Source: Thalassovita gelatinovora (GTDB taxonomy: Bacteria; Pseudomonadota; Alphaproteobacteria; Rhodobacterales; Rhodobacteraceae). Taken from it: a stretch of 64,000 bases of DNA. Positions 1-9,700 of this stretch are shown one piece after another. The DNA is taken from positions 124,001 to 188,000 of the forward strand of contig NZ_CYSA01000016.1 in the NCBI RefSeq assembly GCF_001458355.1, given 5' to 3'. The translations under genes were made by a program, and so were the position numbers. Each line of letters begins with the position of its first letter. The first letter of the stretch is position 1. Under the pieces are notes generated by a model that was given only the letters and a program-made list of their open reading frames with translations, made no database searches and was not told the DNA's origin.

Positions 1-756
1 AACCGGGCGGCGATCACGCCGGACACATTAGTGATCCCGATGGTGAACGGCTTGCCGTTTTGGTTCTACGCCGATGAGACCGGGCTTGGCGCGGTACCGC
101 TGCTAGATCCCGACGGCGATTTGGCGCGGATTTTAACCCCGCAACAGGTGCTTGGTGCCGTGCTATTGATGACCGTTCAGATGGATGACGCAGGTCTGGC
201 AAAATCGTCCAACACCCCGACCCTGAGTCTTGGCGCGGTATGCGAGGGCGTCGATGCCGACAAAGTGGGTCAGTTGATCTCTCTTTTGAACTGCGGCGGA
301 GTACGGACAGAGTTTGATCGGGATATCCGGCAAAAAGTTCTTGTTAAACTGTTGGCGAATTTCGCAACCAATCCGCTCTCCGCACTGACTGGTGCGATGC
401 TTGATGAGCTTGGCCAAACCCCCGCCCTTCGCGACATTTCCACAGCGCTTGCGGATGAGTTCCGGGACTGGGCCAGCAGCGAAGGTTATGAGCTTCCGCC
501 AAATGCGTGGCTCGTGGATTTGTTGATTGATGCAGGGGCTTTCCCGACATCAATGTTACAGGATGCTTTGGCCGGCAAGCCTCTTGAACTTGATGCGATT
601 TGCCTTGCCCCGATGGAACTCGCCAAGGCGAAAGGCACCCCTATGCCCACCTTGGGCGGGCTTTTGGATCTTCTAAACACGGCCACGTCACTCCCCGCAA
701 GAAAAGCTCAGGTGCCCGACATGATCCAAACCCTGCGCCTCTCACAAACCGCCTGA
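1..756 (+). CDS. Ketopantoate reductase (ApbA/PanE) family protein, 5' partial
   Basis: The frame is open from base 1, so the N-terminal NADPH-binding Rossmann part lies before the window; 251 residues are visible. Family features seen: the PMVNGLPFWF block matching the (L/Q)NG motif, a helix reading KVLVKLLANFATNPLSAL that carries the catalytic lysine and conserved asparagine region, and a C-terminal stretch ending GTPMPTLGGLLDLL as in this family. Members reduce 2-keto acids with NADPH; the classic one makes pantoate for coenzyme A, but many Roseobacter paralogues have no known substrate. It ends 12 bases before a class II aldolase, so the two are probably cotranscribed and this copy is more likely catabolic than the housekeeping PanE. 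That last point is inference. Confidence 0.8.
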   Translation, partial: NRAAITPDTLVIPMVNGLPFWFYADETGLGAVPLLDPDGDLARILTPQQVLGAVLLMTVQMDDAGLAKSSNTPTLSLGAVCEGVDADKVGQLISLLNCGGVRTEFDRDIRQKVLVKLLANFATNPLSALTGAMLDELGQTPALRDISTALADEFRDWASSEGYELPPNAWLVDLLIDAGAFPTSMLQDALAGKPLELDAICLAPMELAKAKGTPMPTLGGLLDLLNTATSLPARKAQVPDMIQTLRLSQTA

Positions 757-768
757 AAGGACAACTCG

Positions 769-1536
769 ATGAACAGCCAAACGCCCACGATCACCCCACC
801 GATGGCGGGGATGACCGAAGCCGACCTTCGCGTGCAGCTTGCAGATTTCTACCATCTGGTGAGTTACCTTGGTTGGACAGAATTGATTTTCAACCATATT
901 TCTGTCCGCCTCCCCGGTGAAGACCATGCCTATCTCGTCAACCCGATGGGATTGCATTATGATGAGGTGACGCCCGAAAATCTTCTGGTTGTCGGGGTGG
1001 ATGGCAAGCTGTTGCGCGACAGTGCCTATAAACCAAATCCGGCGGGGTTTGCCCTTCACGGCGTGATCCATGAACACCGTCCAGATGTTGGCTGTGTCGC
1101 GCATACGCACACGACCCCAATCTCAGCAATGACAATGAAGGGGTTCGACATTGATCATGACAATTTTTATGGCGCACAGCTTTACGGGCGCGTTGCCTAT
1201 CACACATTCGAAGGCATCACGATTTACGATGAAGAACGCGGGCGCATTCTTGAATCCCTGAAGGGCAAACATGTATTGGTGCTGCGCAATCACGGGATTG
1301 CTGTGTGCGAGGCCGATATTCCTCTCACCTTTTTCCTGTTGTGGACCGTACAACGCGCCGCCGAAATTCAATGTGCCGCAAGCGCAATTCCAGGCCCAAA
1401 CAACGCCCTGACCGAAGACATCAAACAGAAATGCGCCGATGACGCACAACGCCTGAAAGACAACGCTTCCTTTGCCACATTGTTGTTTGACGCGATGATC
1501 CGCAAGATGAAGCGCGACCGCCCGGAATTCGCCTGA
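769..1536 (+). CDS. Class II aldolase/adducin family protein
   Basis: A 255-residue protein of the class II aldolase/adducin fold (L-fuculose-1-phosphate aldolase and relatives, also some decarboxylases and epimerases). The metal-binding motif is visible as VAHTHTTPISAM around residues 108-120, with the later histidine in LRNHGIAVCE. The N-terminal block FYHLVSYLGWTELIFNHISVRLP is the usual substrate-phosphate end of the family. The ATG follows AAAGGA at good spacing and lies 12 bases after the ketopantoate reductase-like gene. Many such proteins in alphaproteobacteria act on small hydroxy or keto acids rather than sugar phosphates; the substrate cannot be told from sequence. A strong hairpin follows the stop codon. 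Confidence 0.85.
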   Translation: MNSQTPTITPPMAGMTEADLRVQLADFYHLVSYLGWTELIFNHISVRLPGEDHAYLVNPMGLHYDEVTPENLLVVGVDGKLLRDSAYKPNPAGFALHGVIHEHRPDVGCVAHTHTTPISAMTMKGFDIDHDNFYGAQLYGRVAYHTFEGITIYDEERGRILESLKGKHVLVLRNHGIAVCEADIPLTFFLLWTVQRAAEIQCAASAIPGPNNALTEDIKQKCADDAQRLKDNASFATLLFDAMIRKMKRDRPEFA

Positions 1537-1547
1537 CTGTTGGCTCA

Positions 1548-1583
1548 GACAAACAGGGCGGCTTTCTCGCGGCCCTGTTTGTC
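1548..1583 (+). terminator. Hairpin terminator after the aldolase gene
   Basis: A perfect 12-bp stem, GACAAACAGGGC with its complement GCCCTGTTTGTC, encloses a 12-base loop. It starts 11 bases after the aldolase stop codon. There is no long T-run after it, so it may also work with Rho. Confidence 0.6.
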
Positions 1584-1778
1584 ATGCCCATCCGGCACAA
1601 TGCTGATCCAGTTTAGCCCCCGTGCAAGACTGCGGCGCCAATTAGCGTCGATGTCGCGGATCGCGACAGCCAAAGACGATTGCGCTATGCGTCGATAAAT
1701 CACGTCACTTTTCACATTCTATTCCATTACAAACCTCACTAAACTTCGCGCGAATACGTGATTTGGAGACACCTAGCA

Positions 1779-2231
1779 GTGACAGTGAAGCAGGATAGCC
1801 CTAAAAAATTCAAAGAAAATTGGCCTTTTTTCTGGGTGAGCCAAATCAACGCCGCTTATGCCAATGCCCTTGAGCGGCGGATCAAATCCTATGGCATAGA
1901 TATGCCCCGTTGGCGCGCCATGATGAGCCTTTACGAAGATCAGTACCTTTCCGTTTCCGAGATCGCAGAGTTTTCCGCTCAGAAACTCAACACAACCACG
2001 AAAGTAGTGCAGCGCATGATGAGTGACGGTCTGGTCTCGACCAGAGTGCGTCCAAATGACGGTCGCGTCACAGAAGTGTGCCTCACGAATAAGGGCGAAA
2101 AGCTACGCAAAGAAGCCTTTACTGAAGCACAAGTCATCTTTCAAAATACATTCGAACAGTTCTCGGAAGCAGACCTTGCAGCTTTGAACACCACACTGTC
2201 GAAACTCCATGCAAGGCTCAAAAAACTCTAA
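1779..2231 (+). CDS. MarR family transcriptional regulator
   Basis: About 150 residues with the MarR layout: an N-terminal dimerisation helix, then a winged helix-turn-helix (LSVSEIAEFSAQKLNTTTKV), a wing containing RPNDGRVTEVCLTNKGEKL, and a C-terminal helix pair. RPNDGRV matches the family's wing motif DxRxxxLxLT. Two GTG starts are possible, at 1758 and 1779; the later is preferred because TTGGAG sits 11 bases upstream of it. MarR proteins are usually dimeric repressors released by small aromatic or acidic ligands. It lies between the aldolase gene and a polyamine-type ABC operon on the same strand, so either could be its target; this is inference. Confidence 0.85.
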   Translation: MTVKQDSPKKFKENWPFFWVSQINAAYANALERRIKSYGIDMPRWRAMMSLYEDQYLSVSEIAEFSAQKLNTTTKVVQRMMSDGLVSTRVRPNDGRVTEVCLTNKGEKLRKEAFTEAQVIFQNTFEQFSEADLAALNTTLSKLHARLKKL

Positions 2232-2256
2232 TCCCCAGAGCAGAGTTGACTGGGGA
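2232..2256 (+). terminator. Probable terminator after the MarR gene
   Basis: TCCCCAG pairs with CTGGGGA (7 bp) across an 11-base loop directly after the MarR stop codon. No T-run follows. Confidence 0.35.
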
Positions 2257-2503
2257 AATCTGAACAGCCGGGATAAGTGGGTTTTCCGCGCTACAGCGGC
2301 ATGATGCTGCAAGCAAGGAAAAGACACCACGCCGGAACCATAGCCCGGCATTCAAGGCAAAAGTGGCAACCTGACCCGAAGCGGAAAACCACTTGGAAAA
2401 TGCCCGAAACCTACTCAGACAAACCGCCTCCTTCACCAAGCCGTTCGCGACAAGTTTGATGTCAAAAAAAATTCACATATCGCACCTATAGACAAACAAC
2501 AAT

Positions 2504-2532
2504 TTGACTGCCTTAGTAGGCTCAGATTTACA
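2504..2532 (+). promoter_or_regulatory. Candidate promoter of the polyamine-type ABC operon
   Basis: TTGACT (2504-2509) and TTTACA (2527-2532) are separated by 17 bases, 21 bases before the ATG at 2553. The -35 is good and the -10 is weak (3 of 6). Confidence 0.3.
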
Positions 2533-2552
2533 GCTAAAATCAGGAATTTGAC

Positions 2553-3614
2553 ATGAAACTCGGACTCATCGCTACATCCGCGCTGATCGCAGCCCTTTCA
2601 ACAACTGCCGTTTCCGCAGAAACGCTCCGTCTTTTGACATGGGGCGGTTATGCACCAGAAGACGTGATTGCAATCTTTGAGAAAGAAACGGGCCACACCG
2701 TTGAAGTCACGACCTCGAACAACGAAGAAATGATCGCAAAGCTGCGCGCCACCAATGGGGGCGGTTTTGATCTGGCACAGCCAAGCCAAGACCGGATCAC
2801 CAGCGCGCAAGAAGAGTTCGGCATTTACAAGCCGATCGACATGTCCCGCGTAGACGCGGCCCAGTTCATTCCTTCGATGCTGGCTGCGACGGCCACCAAC
2901 ACAACCTTTGAAGGCGAAGTATTCGGCTTGCCGCATGTTTGGGGCACCAGCGGCTTGATTGTGAACACGGCCAAGGCGGCGCAGGTCACCGACTATGTTG
3001 ATCTGTGTGACGACTCTGTTGCAGGCAATGTGTCTTATCGCCTCAAACGCCCGACGCTGATCGGCTTTGCCTTCTCGATGGGCCTTGATCCGTTTGCGGC
3101 CTATTCGGATGTGGATGCTTACCAAGGCGTGCTGGATCAGGTCGAAGCCAAGCTGACGGAATGTAAGCCAAACGTAAAAACTTACTGGGATGGCGGCGAC
3201 GAAATCCAGAACCTGCTGCGCTCGGGTGAAGTGGTTGCGGCGATGGCATGGGACACAGGCGGCTGGCAGTTGAACGCTGACAACCCGGATATCACTTTCG
3301 TTGCACCAAAAGCGGGCGCATTGGGCTGGATTGACACGTTCGTTCTGCCATCCCGTGGCCGCGCGGATGATGCAGCCTACGACTGGATCAACTTTGTGAT
3401 GCGTCCGGAAATCGCCTCCATGATTACCAACACCGCAGGAAACTTCACGGCGGCTGTTGGCGGAGATGCAGAGGTAAGCGCCGATCTTAAAGCGCGCTAT
3501 CAGGGCAGCTTCGATCAAGCCGCAATTGATAACATCAAGTGGTACCCACCGGTTCCTGCGGGCCTTGAAACGTTGGAAGGTGCGACTCTGGACCGTATCA
3601 ACGCAGCCAAGTAA
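2553..3614 (+). CDS. Spermidine/putrescine-type ABC transporter substrate-binding protein
   Basis: A 353-residue periplasmic binding protein of the PotD/PotF kind. It has a clear signal peptide (charged start, hydrophobic stretch, probable cleavage after AVSA near residue 22) and the family opening LRLLTWGGYAPEDVIAIFEK. WGTSGLIVNT and the C-terminal DWINFVMRPEIA are also typical of polyamine-type binding proteins. It is the first gene of a four-gene importer on the plus strand. A strong hairpin between this gene and the ATPase gene probably keeps the binding protein more abundant than the membrane parts. Polyamines are the family default; other cationic amino compounds are possible. Confidence 0.88.
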   Translation: MKLGLIATSALIAALSTTAVSAETLRLLTWGGYAPEDVIAIFEKETGHTVEVTTSNNEEMIAKLRATNGGGFDLAQPSQDRITSAQEEFGIYKPIDMSRVDAAQFIPSMLAATATNTTFEGEVFGLPHVWGTSGLIVNTAKAAQVTDYVDLCDDSVAGNVSYRLKRPTLIGFAFSMGLDPFAAYSDVDAYQGVLDQVEAKLTECKPNVKTYWDGGDEIQNLLRSGEVVAAMAWDTGGWQLNADNPDITFVAPKAGALGWIDTFVLPSRGRADDAAYDWINFVMRPEIASMITNTAGNFTAAVGGDAEVSADLKARYQGSFDQAAIDNIKWYPPVPAGLETLEGATLDRINAAK

Positions 3615-3634
3615 GCTAGGTTGAATGAATGATG

Positions 3635-3665
3635 AAAGAAGGGCGCATTCACCGCGCCCTTCTTT
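3635..3665 (+). terminator. Attenuating hairpin between binding-protein and ATPase genes
   Basis: AAAGAAGGGCGC and GCGCCCTTCTTT form a perfect 12-bp stem with a 7-base loop, 20 bases after the binding-protein stop. The downstream arm ends in TTCTTTA. It likely lets only part of the transcription continue into the ATPase and permease genes. Confidence 0.65.
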
Positions 3666-3688
3666 ACGACTGAACAAGGCCGAAAACC

Positions 3689-4795
3689 ATGCCCTTCACC
3701 GCCGATCTTGTCTGCCGTGACCTGACCAAAGAATTTAAGGGGTTTCGTGCAGTTGACCATGTGAGCTTCGACGTTCCACAAGGATCGTTCTTTTCCATTC
3801 TCGGTCCTTCGGGTTGTGGCAAAACCACATTGTTGCGGATGATCGCGGGTTTCCAGTTTCCCACCAGTGGGGATCTGTTGATCAAAGGGAAATCAATGAT
3901 TGATGTCGGGCCCAACAAGCGCCCCGTCTCTATGGTCTTCCAACATCTTGCGCTGTTCCCGATGATGGACATTGGCAAAAATATCGGCTTTGGCCTTCGT
4001 CAACGCGGCGTACCGGCAGCCGAGATCAAGCAACGGGTCGGACGGGTGCTGGAACGCGTCGGCCTACCGGGGATTGAAAACCGTCAGGTCAGCCAACTCT
4101 CAGGCGGGCAAAAGCAGCGGGTCGCGATTGCGCGTTGTATGGTGTTGGAACCTGATGTTTTGCTGCTGGATGAACCGCTCGGCGCGCTGGATCTCAAGCT
4201 GCGCGAACATATGAAAATCGAACTGAAAGCCTTGCAGGCAGAATTCAACACCACCTTTGTCTACATCACGCACGACCAATCAGAAGCTCTTGTGATGAGC
4301 GACAATATCGCCGTGATGAACAAAGGTAAATTTGACCAGATCGGCACCGCGAAAGAACTCTATTATGAACCCGCCAACGCTTTTGTCGCTGGATTTGTCG
4401 GCGATGCGAACCGGTTTGAAGGCAAGGTAACAGCGATAAATGACCGATTGGTCACAATCGTGACAGATGGCGGTATCACCCGTCAGGCCCAAGCCGCGGC
4501 AGAGTTGCCGATCGTGGGCCAACGCGCTCTGGCCTTCGTGCGTCCCGAAGCGATCCAGTTGTCAAAGACCGCATACGATTCTGCAACCCACCCGAACGCA
4601 AGCGCGCAAATTGTGGATAGCGTATTGTTCAACGGTGCGAATTCCGTCGTCCTCCTGCGCGATCCGCAATCAGGGGAAACGCTGCACGCGGGCTTGCCGC
4701 AGACGGGGGATTTCCTGGGACTGGGCAAGGGCGAAACCATCCATACCAACTGGCACGCCACGCAGGCGCGCTGCTTTGTGGCGGAGGGGCATTAA
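3689..4795 (+). CDS. Polyamine-type ABC transporter ATP-binding protein
   Basis: A 368-residue PotA-like ATPase. Walker A is GPSGCGKTT (residues about 39-47), the signature is [13 protein letters not shown], Walker B is [14 protein letters not shown], and the switch histidine lies in THDQSEAL. About 120 residues after the ATPase core form a TOBE-type domain, as expected for this family, so the length is complete. It is followed without any gap by the first permease gene (the stop ends at 4795 and the ATG begins at 4796). It energises import of the ligand delivered by the upstream binding protein. Confidence 0.92.
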   Translation: MPFTADLVCRDLTKEFKGFRAVDHVSFDVPQGSFFSILGPSGCGKTTLLRMIAGFQFPTSGDLLIKGKSMIDVGPNKRPVSMVFQHLALFPMMDIGKNIGFGLRQRGVPAAEIKQRVGRVLERVGLPGIENRQVSQLSGGQKQRVAIARCMVLEPDVLLLDEPLGALDLKLREHMKIELKALQAEFNTTFVYITHDQSEALVMSDNIAVMNKGKFDQIGTAKELYYEPANAFVAGFVGDANRFEGKVTAINDRLVTIVTDGGITRQAQAAAELPIVGQRALAFVRPEAIQLSKTAYDSATHPNASAQIVDSVLFNGANSVVLLRDPQSGETLHAGLPQTGDFLGLGKGETIHTNWHATQARCFVAEGH

Positions 4796-5659
4796 ATGGT
4801 CACTGACCGCTCCAAGCTCGGGTTTTACCTGCTGATATCGCCGCTGTTGTTGTGGTTGGTGACTCTGATTATCCTGCCTCACATCGGCCTATTCGCTGTT
4901 TCGATGAGCGAAAAGGTGGGCGTGCGTGAATATGAGACGGGATTTGGCAACTACGCCGTGTTCTTTAACGAACCGCTGTACTGGCGCACCTTTGCACGCA
5001 CGGCCCTCATGTCCATTTCCACAACGGTTTTAACGCTGCTGTTAGGGTTTCCAATTGCCTATTACATCGCCAAACTGACCCGTGGCCGAACCAAGACAAC
5101 GCTGTTCCTCATGTGCTTGATCCCGTTCTGGGTCTCCGAACTTGTGCGCACATTCGGCTGGATGATCCTGTTGCGCGAAACGGGGATTTTGTCGAATTTC
5201 CTGCAATACATCGGAATTCTGGCAGAGCCGGTCGAGTTTTTGTATAACGACGCGGCCATCATGGTGGGCCTTGTCTATACGTCGATACTCTTCATGATTG
5301 TGCCACTCGTCACCACCTTGGACAGTCTGGACGACAGCCTGATCGAAGCGGGATATGATCTAGGTGGGTCGGGGTTTTCCATTCTGCGCGAGATCGTCAT
5401 CCCTCATGCGATGCCCGGGATTGTTTCGGGGTGTATTGTGGTGTTCATGCTGTCACTTGGCAACTACCTGACGCCGATCTTGTTGGGTGGCAAAGACAGC
5501 CTGTGGTTTACCGGCCTGATCTATACCCAATTCATCACCCGCTTTAACTGGGAGCTTGGCTCGGCTTTCGGCTTCCTGCTTTTGGGCCTTTCCTCGGCGG
5601 TGGTTTTCCTTGGCCTCAAGCTATCGCGCCAATCGCTTTCAAACACGATGGGGCGTTAG
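4796..5659 (+). CDS. Polyamine-type ABC transporter permease (PotB-like)
   Basis: A 287-residue inner-membrane permease with about six hydrophobic segments, beginning with LISPLLLWLVTLIILP. The coupling motif that docks on the ATPase is seen as EAGYDLGGSGFSILREIVIP (EAA-loop form). It begins directly after the ATPase stop codon, and its own stop is one base before the next permease start, so the three genes must be translationally linked. It forms the channel with the following permease. Confidence 0.9.
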   Translation: MVTDRSKLGFYLLISPLLLWLVTLIILPHIGLFAVSMSEKVGVREYETGFGNYAVFFNEPLYWRTFARTALMSISTTVLTLLLGFPIAYYIAKLTRGRTKTTLFLMCLIPFWVSELVRTFGWMILLRETGILSNFLQYIGILAEPVEFLYNDAAIMVGLVYTSILFMIVPLVTTLDSLDDSLIEAGYDLGGSGFSILREIVIPHAMPGIVSGCIVVFMLSLGNYLTPILLGGKDSLWFTGLIYTQFITRFNWELGSAFGFLLLGLSSAVVFLGLKLSRQSLSNTMGR

Positions 5660-5660
5660 C

Positions 5661-6515
5661 ATGATCCCCACAGTCCCCCAATCATCCGCGATGAAATGGT
5701 CCTATCGGGCCTATGTTACGCTGTTTTTCATTTACCTCGCCTTGCCGCTGACGGTGGTCTGCGCCTTTGCATTTAACGACAGCCTGTTCCCTTCCCTCCC
5801 ATGGGAAGGTTTCACATGGGCGTGGTTCTTTGGGAACGAGGCGCCCTTTATCGGGGTGTTTCACGAACGCTCCATCCTGCGCGCCATCGGCACATCCGCA
5901 TTCGTTGCCTTCTGGGTATCCAGCCTGTCTGTGACCGTTGGCATCTGCAACGCCTTCTTGTTCGTGCGCCATGATTTCCGCGGCAAGGGTTTCCTCTATA
6001 TCTTGATGCTATTGCCGCTGATCATCCCCGGGGTGATCCTCGGCATCTCGATCCTGGTATTCGCAAGCGCAGTCGCCAATACCCTAGAGGACGCCACGGG
6101 CCTGTGGTTTGATGGTTTGCGGCCCGGCCTGATCCTTGTGATCCTGGGGCAATTCTCCTTCATCACGACCTTTGCAACATTGGTCATTTCCGCGCGATTG
6201 CAGAAATTCGACCTCAGCCTCGAAGAAGCCGCGCTGAATCTTGGTGCAAGTAAATGGGGTGCGATCCGGCAGGTGACCTTGCCCTTCCTGCTGCCTGCTA
6301 TTGTGGGGGCTGGCGTTGTTTCGATGCTGATGAGCTTTGAAAATTTCAATACAACCCTCATGCTGGTGGGCTCTGACGCGCCGCTGACGATTGCGATGTT
6401 CGATAAGCTTAAACTCGGCTCGACACCGGTACTGAATGCTGTGTCCCTATTGTTAATTGTCGGGTCGGCAGCCCTCGGGATACTCTCCCTGATTTTTCAG
6501 CGTGTGAAAGAATAG
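5661..6515 (+). CDS. Polyamine-type ABC transporter permease (PotC-like)
   Basis: A 284-residue second permease. The ATG at 5661, one base after the previous stop codon, is preferred to an in-frame ATG at 5556 that would overlap the preceding gene by more than 100 bases and add an unrelated leader. Hydrophobic segments start at LFFIYLALPLTVVCAFAF; the EAA-type loop reads LEEAALNLGASKWGAIRQVT. It completes the binding protein-ATPase-permease-permease operon. A small hairpin with an A/T-rich tail follows. Confidence 0.9.
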   Translation: MIPTVPQSSAMKWSYRAYVTLFFIYLALPLTVVCAFAFNDSLFPSLPWEGFTWAWFFGNEAPFIGVFHERSILRAIGTSAFVAFWVSSLSVTVGICNAFLFVRHDFRGKGFLYILMLLPLIIPGVILGISILVFASAVANTLEDATGLWFDGLRPGLILVILGQFSFITTFATLVISARLQKFDLSLEEAALNLGASKWGAIRQVTLPFLLPAIVGAGVVSMLMSFENFNTTLMLVGSDAPLTIAMFDKLKLGSTPVLNAVSLLLIVGSAALGILSLIFQRVKE

Positions 6516-6578
6516 TTACCGCACGGACGATGCGGGCCCCCAAATGTCGGGGTAATCCCCCCATTTTCAAGGGGGTCC

Positions 6579-6610
6579 AGCCGCAGAATTCACGCGGCTA
6601 TTTTCAATTT
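6579..6610 (+). terminator. Probable terminator of the polyamine-type operon
   Basis: AGCCGC and GCGGCT form a 6-bp stem with a 9-base loop, followed by ATTTTCAATTT, about 65 bases after the last permease gene. The stem is short. Confidence 0.4.
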
Positions 6611-6777
6611 CATGTAGAGCTTCCAGGCGACGATGTAGCGGAAGTGTTCTGACACAATTGATACAATACCCGAAACCGCTTTGAAAAATTAGACTGACAT
6701 CTATAACAAAACACCGCTTTACTGCACAGATCAAAGAAATGTCAGAGACATGCGGAACAGACGTTGGGTAAAGCGAT

Positions 6778-9700
6778 ATGAATATGACCCCCGACATGCA
6801 GACGCCATGCCCAATAATCCGTGAGGCGATGGATGCACTTGCCGAGGGCGTAGTTCTCTTTGATAAGGCACGTAACCTTGTGTTTGCAAATCATAGCTAC
6901 GCTGAGATGCTAGGCTATCACAGCAACCAGCTAATGCCCGGCACACCTATGCAGGACATCATCAGCTCTGCGGTGGAAAATGGTCACATCAGGATCTTGC
7001 ACGGTGCGCAGAAGGGTATTTCGACTTTTCTCGCTACTCTCGACACACTCGATAGCGCCAAAATCGAAATCCAAGTTTCGGACGGCACACAAAGAGAAAT
7101 TACACTGACACGCCTGAGCGACGGCGGCATTGTTGGTAGCGTCAAGGATGTGACAAAGCAACAGACCACCGAAGCGCAGGCCCGCGACTTGCTGAACAAA
7201 GCCATCGACGCGGTCGACGTCGGGATTGCCCTCATTGATGATGATGAAACACTGGTTTTTGCCAATAGGAAGTTCACTGAAATCGCCGACCCAGCCGGGC
7301 AAATTCTGAGGCAAGGCATGCCCATCCGTGACACGTTTGAAAAGGCCGTCGCGTCTGACCTATTCCTTCTGCCTGACGGGATCTCTCCTACCGACATGCT
7401 GGAAGCTCTCGATACTCTGTTGCGCACAGCGGCCAAGGGTTTTTCTTTGACGAAGGTGAATGGTCGGGAAATTGTCGGGAAATTTTACGAGACAGTTCTG
7501 CAAGGCAGGTTGCTCACCTTGGAGGATGTCACAGACCAGCTGCGCGCAGAGCAACTATTTACCGACACGGTTGCCCGCCTGCCCGTTGGTGTCGCGATTG
7601 AGCAGGCCTCGGGTCAGCTGTCCCATTGCAACGATGCCTTTTCCGAACCTTTCGGGTATAGGGCCGACGACCTGCTGAAGCTCACTGATGCGCAACGCTT
7701 CAAGACCCTCGCACCAATGATCGCATCGATCTCGGGCGAGGATGTTGGTCGTCGTGGTGCCGAATTTTTTGCCGCGGCCATTCGCAGTCAACGCGAAACG
7801 CTCGCCCCCATGGAGATCTGTTTTAGAAACGGACGACACTACCTCGTCGAACGGGCTGTAACCGAGGGTGATGGCCGTGTCGTGGTCGTTACCGATACAA
7901 CCGCTCTGAAGGAAGCCGAAGAAAGAAGCCTGCGAACTTTAAATGACACCATCCAATCACTCGAAGAAGGCCTCGCTGTCTTTGACAAGGACTCGAGATT
8001 TCTGCTCGGTAACAGGCAATGGCGGAAGCTGTTTTTTGATGACATCGCCCTTCCGCGCGAAGGTGAATTGCTGTCAGACCTTTGGGCAAGACTTATTGGC
8101 GCAGGGGTATTCTCATTACCCGAAAACATCACTGCGAACGCCTATCTGGAAACCTTGAACCATTTTTCCAGAGCGCATCAGATGAAAGAAACACTCCTCT
8201 TGCGCAACGGTAGAACGATTGTGGCATCCGTGCATGGCACAGAGCAAGAAGGCTATCTGCTCTCTTTTATGGATGTAACTGAACAGCGGCGCGCCGAATC
8301 CGAACAACGCGAAGCAGACCTGCTTCTGCGCAAGATCGTCGATGCCTGTCCGGCAAATTTTCTCGTCTCCCGCGTTGATGACGGAAAAATCATCTATTGC
8401 CCACCTCCGTCCCGTGAACGCTTCGGAAAAATTGAAAGCGCACTGAGTTTTTTTCTCACCCCGGACGACCGTCAAAACTATCTCGATGCACTGCTTCCGA
8501 CAGGCTCGCTCGACGATTACCGTGTGCAGTTCCAACGCGCGGACGGCTCGATTATGCAGGGTCTGACGGCCGCGCGGGTCACTGAGTACAAGGGCGAACA
8601 GGTGATTGTCTCTTCAACGCGGGACATCTCGGATCTTTTGGCAATGCAGGAGGAATTGCAGCAACAGCGCGATGCGGCACATCAGACAGAAAAACTGTCG
8701 GCCTTGGGCGAGCTCCTGGCCGGGGTCGCGCATGAACTCAACAACCCGCTGTCCATTATCGTGGGCTACGCCCAGATGCTGTCGGGCCGGCTAGAGGACG
8801 AGGTTCTTGCAAAACGCGTTGACCGGATTGGCGAAGCGGCAGACCGCAGTGCTCGGATCGTCCGGGCCTTCCTTGCAATGGCGCGCCAGCGCCCGACGAC
8901 TGTCGAGCCCTGTTCGCTTAATGACATAGCGCTGACGGCGCTTGATGTGGCAGGCTACGGCCTCCGAGCCATGGGCACGAACATCGAAATGCAACTCGAC
9001 GACGAGTTGCCAGAGATATCCGGCGATCCGGACCTACTGGTACAAGTGTTCTCCAATCTCATCATAAATGCCGAACACGCACTAGCGCCACTTGGACAGT
9101 CGGGCTTACTGCTCATCCGCTCATTTTTCGACACTGAAAACAACCAGTCGGTGGTGGAAATCAGGGACAACGGACCCGGTATTCCCGAAGCAATACATGC
9201 GCGCGTTTTCGAGCCTTTTTTCACCACTAAGGATGTTGGCAAAGGGACCGGAATTGGACTGGCCTTCAGTCATAGGATCATCGTTGCACACGGTGGGCAG
9301 CTAGACCTTGAATCAAAGGAAGGCAAACAAACAAGCTTCTTCGTGCGCTTGGGCGTTCACGAGGAAAGAGACGTCATCGTGACAAGGGAACAAACAGAGG
9401 CGCCTGCTGCCACATCCTCGCGTGTGCTCGTCGTCGATGACGACGAAAGCGTAGGAGAATTGATTTGCGATATTCTTGAAGAATTGCACTGTGAGCCGGT
9501 TCTGGTTGCTGATGCGGCAACTGCGCTGGACCTTCTTGGCCATGAAACCTTTGATGTTGTTTTGAGCGATTTCAAGCTGCCGGGTATGAATGGTGCAGAT
9601 TTCTACAAAGCAATCCAGCAGACCCTGCCACACTATGCCAACCGGGTTGGCATCGTCACAGGCGATACGCTTGACGAGGATGTCTTCCGTTTTCTCTCTG

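Larger units (their letters stand above)
2232..2552 (+). other. Intergenic region between MarR gene and ABC operon
   Basis: A 321-base stretch without a convincing gene. It holds the weak hairpin near 2232-2256 and, towards its right end, an A/T-rich stretch with a possible promoter for the transporter operon. Short open frames on both strands here show no recognisable domain or credible ribosome site. Confidence 0.6.

Noticed and set aside
2218-2439. A 73-codon minus-strand frame after the MarR gene
   Set aside because: It overlaps the hairpin and the MarR 3' end, lacks a ribosome site and has no recognised domain; such peptides from intergenic DNA are common.
2598-3677. A 359-codon open frame on the minus strand
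   Set aside because: Complementary to the polyamine-type binding-protein gene; the real gene has a signal peptide and family motifs.
6557-6575. CCCCC/GGGGG hairpin after the polyamine-type operon
   Set aside because: Five-bp homopolymer pairing is weak evidence; the AGCCGC/GCGGCT hairpin with the A/T tail just after it is the better terminator candidate.
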